This document shows, piece after piece, positions 31,468 to 34,262 of a DNA stretch of 34,262 nucleotides. The notes beneath the pieces are model-generated. The model made no database searches. It was not told where the DNA came from and saw nothing but the letters and a program-made list of their open reading frames with translations. Made by a program: the position numbers and the translations under genes. Source of the DNA: an uncultured Akkermansia sp. (GTDB lineage: Bacteria > Verrucomicrobiota > Verrucomicrobiia > Verrucomicrobiales > Akkermansiaceae); the NCBI GenBank assembly GCA_947631435.1, contig CANRLM010000027.1, forward strand, positions 1 through 34,262, written 5' to 3'. Each line of letters starts with the position of its first letter. Position 1 is the stretch's first letter.

Positions 31468-32592
31468 TCATTTTTTGGGAAGTTTTGACCTCCGCACACC
31501 TTCTGAATTCTTCTCAGGCCGCGAGGAGGAGCGCACTTTTTTTCCCGGCTTTGCAATAGGCTGCGGCGAAGCAGTAACCTCCAGACGAGCCTGCGGAGAA
31601 GCATAGTGGGCGAAAATGGTGACAGCGCGAGCAAGCGCTTCGGCCAGTTTTTCGCGGTACGCCGCTGTGGCCAGTAGGGCGGCATCCTGCAAGTTGGTGG
31701 CGTAGCCGAGTTCCACCCACACCGCCGGCATGTTCAGGGAGCTGAGCAGATTGAAATGAGTATGCCCGCACCCGCCACCCGCGACTCCGGCCGCGGAACT
31801 CAGCGCGCACTGAACGGCATATGCCAACACCGCACTGCGGGGAGCGTAGACGGCCGAAGCGCGCGCACCCTCTCCCGGAAGAGACAGCGGAGAGCGGATG
31901 TACACCTCCGGTCCCCTCTTCTCCGCAGAAGCGGAGTTGATATGCAGACTGAGAAAAATCGCATTGGGATACACATTGGCTGCATCTACCCGCTGCTGGT
32001 CGGAGAGGAAATAATCCCCCGTCCGCGTGAGCATCACACGCAGTCCGTTTTTTGCCAGTTGTTTTTGCAACTCCTCCGCTACCTGAAGAACAAGTTTATC
32101 CTCGCTCCCTGCCTCCATCTGCACTCCTTTGTCATGCCCACCGTGTCCGGCATCAATGATCACCGTCTGCACCTCTTCCCGTCCCGCCAAATACGTCGGT
32201 CGCAAAACCGGATCAATCCACTGTACCCAGTCGTCGCGGGATACCAAAAAGTTTCCCTTGGCATCTCGAACGAGGGGATGCAACAGCCCGATGCGCACGC
32301 CATCAACGGTCAACTCATTGGACGCAGGACCGAATTCCAAACTCACATCGGCATTGGACATAACGAGAGAACCCCGCCGACGCCCCTTCGTGCCGGTGTC
32401 AAGTTTGTAAAAACTACGCAGCTCCTCCACCGACTGGTAGAGAATATCTCCCATCTTCGCCGCCGCTTCCCAGGTAACACCCGCATCTTGAGCGGAAGAA
32501 GCTTCTTCCGTTTCAGAAATCGCCTCCTGAACACTACAAAGGACTATTGCCATCGTGATCCCCACAAATCCTTTACTCGTTTTTGTCCTCAT
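31468..32592 (-). CDS. N-acetylmuramoyl-L-alanine amidase (Amidase_3), second of a tandem pair
   Basis: A 374-residue zinc hydrolase that cuts the bond between MurNAc and the stem peptide in peptidoglycan. A signal peptide is likely (GFVGITMAIVLCSVQEA). An N-terminal ~120-residue domain ends IDPVLRP, shared with its neighbour. Catalytic domain: VIIDAGHGGHDKG (Zn His), a downstream SEDKL Glu, IFLSLHINSASAEKRG (second His) and AVWVELGYATNLQDA (catalytic Glu). The C-terminal ~40 residues are basic and Ser/Lys-rich. The ATG at 32592 starts 28 nt after the first amidase, so they are co-transcribed. Export to the periplasm is inferred; roles in daughter-cell separation or wall recycling are known for the family. 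Confidence 0.88.
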   Translation of the reverse strand: MRTKTSKGFVGITMAIVLCSVQEAISETEEASSAQDAGVTWEAAAKMGDILYQSVEELRSFYKLDTGTKGRRRGSLVMSNADVSLEFGPASNELTVDGVRIGLLHPLVRDAKGNFLVSRDDWVQWIDPVLRPTYLAGREEVQTVIIDAGHGGHDKGVQMEAGSEDKLVLQVAEELQKQLAKNGLRVMLTRTGDYFLSDQQRVDAANVYPNAIFLSLHINSASAEKRGPEVYIRSPLSLPGEGARASAVYAPRSAVLAYAVQCALSSAAGVAGGGCGHTHFNLLSSLNMPAVWVELGYATNLQDAALLATAAYREKLAEALARAVTIFAHYASPQARLEVTASPQPIAKPGKKVRSSSRPEKNSEGVRRSKLPKK

Positions 32593-32620
32593 GTTGCTCA
32601 ATGTTGGAAGGTAAACAATC

Positions 32621-33712
32621 CTAGCGAACATGCTCCCGATGATCTCCCGCTGAGCTCACCTCATTGCTCCTCCTGCTGCCGGAGCTGCTGTACATGGCAC
32701 GAGTGCTTCCGCCACCGGTTCGGGGCCGCCCTCCGGAGCTTGTCCTGGTGTTGCTGATGTAGCGCACAATTCCATCACAAATGCATTGCGCAAGCGTGTC
32801 CTGGTAAGAAGGGGAAGACACCTTGCTCCCCTCCTGGGGATTCGTCACAAAGCCCCCCTCAAACAAAATAGCCGGACGTCGAATGGTGCAGAGTACGGAA
32901 AAACGAGCCCGCTGGATACCCCGGTCAATGGCAGATGTCGTGCGGATACTGTGTGAGTGTACCGCCGTCGCCAGGGCGATGTTTTCGCTGTCCTGATTAT
33001 TCCCCGCTAAGTCCTCTGAACGGCGTGTGCGCGCAAAGGGAGACGTGGTGCCATGCGGCGCCAACGTGAAGGTCTCGATACCGGAAGCCCCGGAGCGCCC
33101 GGAGTTGTGATGAATGCTCACAAAAAGAGAATCTGGTGTCCTGTTGGCAATGGCTACTCGCTCTCCGAGAGTGAGAAAAAAATCGCGATCCCTCGTCATC
33201 ACGACCTTGAATCCCGCCCTCTTCAGCTTGTCACGCAGCTTCAACCCCACCGCCAGATTGCAATCCTTCTCCCGAGCATACGCACTCACTGCGCCTGCAT
33301 CATGCCCCCCGTGCCCGGGATCAATCACCACCGTGGTGATTTTCCCTTGCCCCGATAGACGCGGACGCAGCACCGGATCCACCAGCTTGCTCATATCCGT
33401 TGCCGAGATATACATCTCCCCATCCCGCTCCTGCACCGGATAGGAAAGGATATAGCGGTAATTGTTCATGTAGAAATCCTGCTTCCTTTCCTTGAGTGAC
33501 ACCACGCGGTTCCCGGCACCAAAAGACACGTACCCGGACTTTCCCTGCTTGCGACTGAAGCCATAAAAGCGCCACACATCCGCCAATCGCACATAGTCAA
33601 CCCCGTCAAAATTGCTCGTTACCCATTTCCCGACAGCTCCCGCCTGCCCCGCCGTTCCCAGCAGAACACACATCATCACCACGAGCCAATTTCGTCTTCT
33701 ATGCTCCGACAT
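32621..33712 (-). CDS. N-acetylmuramoyl-L-alanine amidase (Amidase_3), first of a tandem pair
   Basis: A 363-residue amidase. Signal peptide: basic MSEHRRRNW, then LVVMMCVLLGTAGQAGA. The N-terminal domain (about 30-115; YVRLADVWRFYGFSRKQGKS ... YISATDMSKLVDPVLRP) resembles a stress-protein/copper-amine-oxidase-N-like fold and is shared loosely with the next gene. Catalytic domain: VVIDPGHGGHDAGA, REKDCN (Zn Glu), LFVSIHHNSGRSGASG and ILFEGGFVTNPQEG. The Ser/Arg/Gly-rich C-terminus is probably disordered. ATG 33712 is used; a GTG at 33721 sits 9 nt after the -10 and would suit the leaderless pattern. Duplication then divergence explains the pair. Confidence 0.88.
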   Translation of the reverse strand: MSEHRRRNWLVVMMCVLLGTAGQAGAVGKWVTSNFDGVDYVRLADVWRFYGFSRKQGKSGYVSFGAGNRVVSLKERKQDFYMNNYRYILSYPVQERDGEMYISATDMSKLVDPVLRPRLSGQGKITTVVIDPGHGGHDAGAVSAYAREKDCNLAVGLKLRDKLKRAGFKVVMTRDRDFFLTLGERVAIANRTPDSLFVSIHHNSGRSGASGIETFTLAPHGTTSPFARTRRSEDLAGNNQDSENIALATAVHSHSIRTTSAIDRGIQRARFSVLCTIRRPAILFEGGFVTNPQEGSKVSSPSYQDTLAQCICDGIVRYISNTRTSSGGRPRTGGGSTRAMYSSSGSRRSNEVSSAGDHREHVR

Positions 33713-33730
33713 ATCCCTCACGCGCTCGTC

Positions 33731-33760
33731 ATTCTACCATGCAAGCTCCTCCTTCCTCAA
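33731..33760 (-). promoter_or_regulatory. Promoter of the amidase pair
   Basis: The minus strand reads TTGAGG (plus 33755-33760), an 18-bp spacer and TAGAAT (33731-33736), then 9 nt to GTG 33721 or 18 nt to ATG 33712. Confidence 0.6.
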
Positions 33761-33859
33761 GGAAAATTCTACCGCAATCAAAGTAAACTCACTTCCCGCA
33801 TTGCCGCAAAAATTAAGTCCCCAAAGGGTTGCCAAAAACAGGAAAAGAGGATTTTCTGA

Positions 33860-34027
33860 AATTTGGGTAAGTGCAACGGCATCACGGAAGGCTTCCACCG
33901 CAAGATGAAACTCATCCAACGTCGCGCCTACGGTTTCCGAAACTTCCAGAACTATCGTTTACGCGTCTTGCTCGAATGCTCCCGCCTGTTTCACAAAAAT
34001 CCCTCTTTCCACAAAAATTTGGGTTGA
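33860..34027 (+). pseudogene. Remnant of an ISL3-family transposase C-terminus
   Basis: The plus-strand frame gives KCNGITEGFHRKMKLIQRRA followed by YGFRNFQNYRLRVLLECS, the well-known C-terminal signature of ISL3 (IS204/IS1001/IS1165-type) transposases (NGITEGFH-x-KM-x-x-I-x-RRAYGFRNF). A TGA at 33857 precedes it and the frame ends at TGA 34025-34027, inside a tandem repeat. The rest of the transposase is missing, so it is a dead fragment. The tandem repeat just after could be a degraded IS end. The remainder of the 33722-34185 gap shows only the repeat and the hairpin listed separately. Confidence 0.85.
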
Positions 34028-34048
34028 CCCAAAATTTGGGTTGACCCA
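34015..34048 (+). repeat. Exact 17-bp tandem duplication with palindromic core
   Basis: AAATTTGGGTTGACCCA occurs twice head to tail (34015-34031, 34032-34048). Each copy contains the palindrome TGGGT-TG-ACCCA. A smaller pair TATGTGACC follows at about 34056 and 34070. Confidence 0.85.
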
Positions 34049-34164
34049 TTTTTTTTATGTGACCGTGCTATGTGACCAAAAATGTAACCATCCTATACCA
34101 CACCCCTCAACACCTTGCCAAGACAAAAAATGCGTCTGTCAGTCCCTTACAACTCCTACCAGAC

Positions 34165-34185
34165 GCAAAAAATCACATTTTTTGC
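34165..34185. terminator. Bidirectional A/T hairpin downstream of tRNA-Val
   Basis: GCAAAAAA and TTTTTTGC arms enclose a 5-nt loop, directly after the tRNA 3' end on the minus strand. It ends in a T-run on either strand and could terminate the tRNA transcript. Confidence 0.5.
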
Positions 34186-34258
34186 TACGGGGGATAGGAC
34201 TCGAACCTACGACCTCCACCATGTCAAGGTGTTGCTCTACCAACTGAGCTACCTCCGC
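34186..34258 (-). tRNA. tRNA-Val (anticodon GAC)
   Basis: The minus strand folds as a cloverleaf: acceptor GCGGAGG, D arm GCTC/GAGC, anticodon arm ACACC-TTGACAT-GGTGG with anticodon GAC at 34223-34225, variable AGGTC, T arm GTAGG-TTCGAGT-CCTAT and acceptor CCCCCGT with discriminator A. CCA is not encoded. The acceptor stem has a G-T first pair and an A-C mismatch at pair 5, so it is slightly degenerate; anticodon and T arms are intact. The last few bases of the window (34259-34262) are flank. Confidence 0.85.
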
Positions 34259-34262
34259 TTTA

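Noticed and set aside
34015..34078. Possible CRISPR array or plasmid-type iterons
   Set aside because: Only two short copies with no spacers, and no cas or rep gene nearby.

Overview
The window reads as a chromosome segment of a Gram-negative, free-living or gut bacterium, most likely a Verrucomicrobiota member related to Akkermansia. The reasons are a type IV pilus-type secretin with an N-terminal repeat region of the kind I recall from the Akkermansia pilus locus, two PilT-family ATPases, a KDO-activating enzyme (so LPS), and an N-acetylhexosamine kinase with a partner nucleotidyltransferase that fits a mucin-sugar user. The taxonomic call is inference from memory of families, not from a search.

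Layout. 1-1.75 kb: the 5' end of a nucleotidyltransferase and a PDDEXK-like nuclease protein on the minus strand, then about 700 bp without a large gene that holds a mirrored promoter pair and a dispersed repeat. 1.75-6.9 kb: a lipoprotein, then a tight pyrF-thyA-folA-transglutaminase operon. 6.9-7.5 kb: a SprT-like protein on the minus strand. 7.6-11.5 kb: rfbB-hisS, a 278-bp MITE-like element, then a methyltransferase-like gene overlapping a DivIC/FtsB-like gene. 11.5-13.1 kb: uppS and kdsB on the minus strand (lipid carrier and KDO activation). 13.3-15.3 kb: nucleotidyltransferase plus NahK-like kinase. 15.5-18.6 kb: a dynamin-like membrane GTPase and rarA. 18.7-25.5 kb: secretin, DUF374 acyltransferase, folD, a PilT paralogue with a doubled N-terminal domain, and pilT. 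25.7-29.5 kb: ilvH-fabD-PBP2 on the minus strand. 29.7-31 kb: metK behind a structured leader. 31.1-34.26 kb: two tandem N-acetylmuramoyl-L-alanine amidases bracketed by remnants of two different transposases, then a tRNA-Val.

How the genes work together. Most content is housekeeping: pyrimidine/thymidylate/folate supply (pyrF, thyA, folA, folD), SAM supply (metK), envelope building (uppS, kdsB, rfbB, PBP2, two amidases, DivIC-like, fabD, acyltransferase), pilus retraction and outer-membrane passage (secretin, two PilT-type ATPases), and HexNAc salvage.

The unusual signal is in non-coding DNA. Many first genes carry a good sigma70-type promoter whose -10 hexamer ends only 6-12 nt before the start codon, which predicts leaderless or nearly leaderless mRNAs. 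Operon-internal starts lack Shine-Dalgarno sequences and often sit behind pyrimidine-rich tracts. A family of dispersed intergenic repeats sits just upstream of several of these promoters. metK is the exception, with a roughly 70-nt leader able to form an 8-bp closing stem. Beside the PDDEXK gene, a near-identical promoter module is duplicated in mirror image and points into DNA with no sizable ORF, which suggests an unannotated small transcript.
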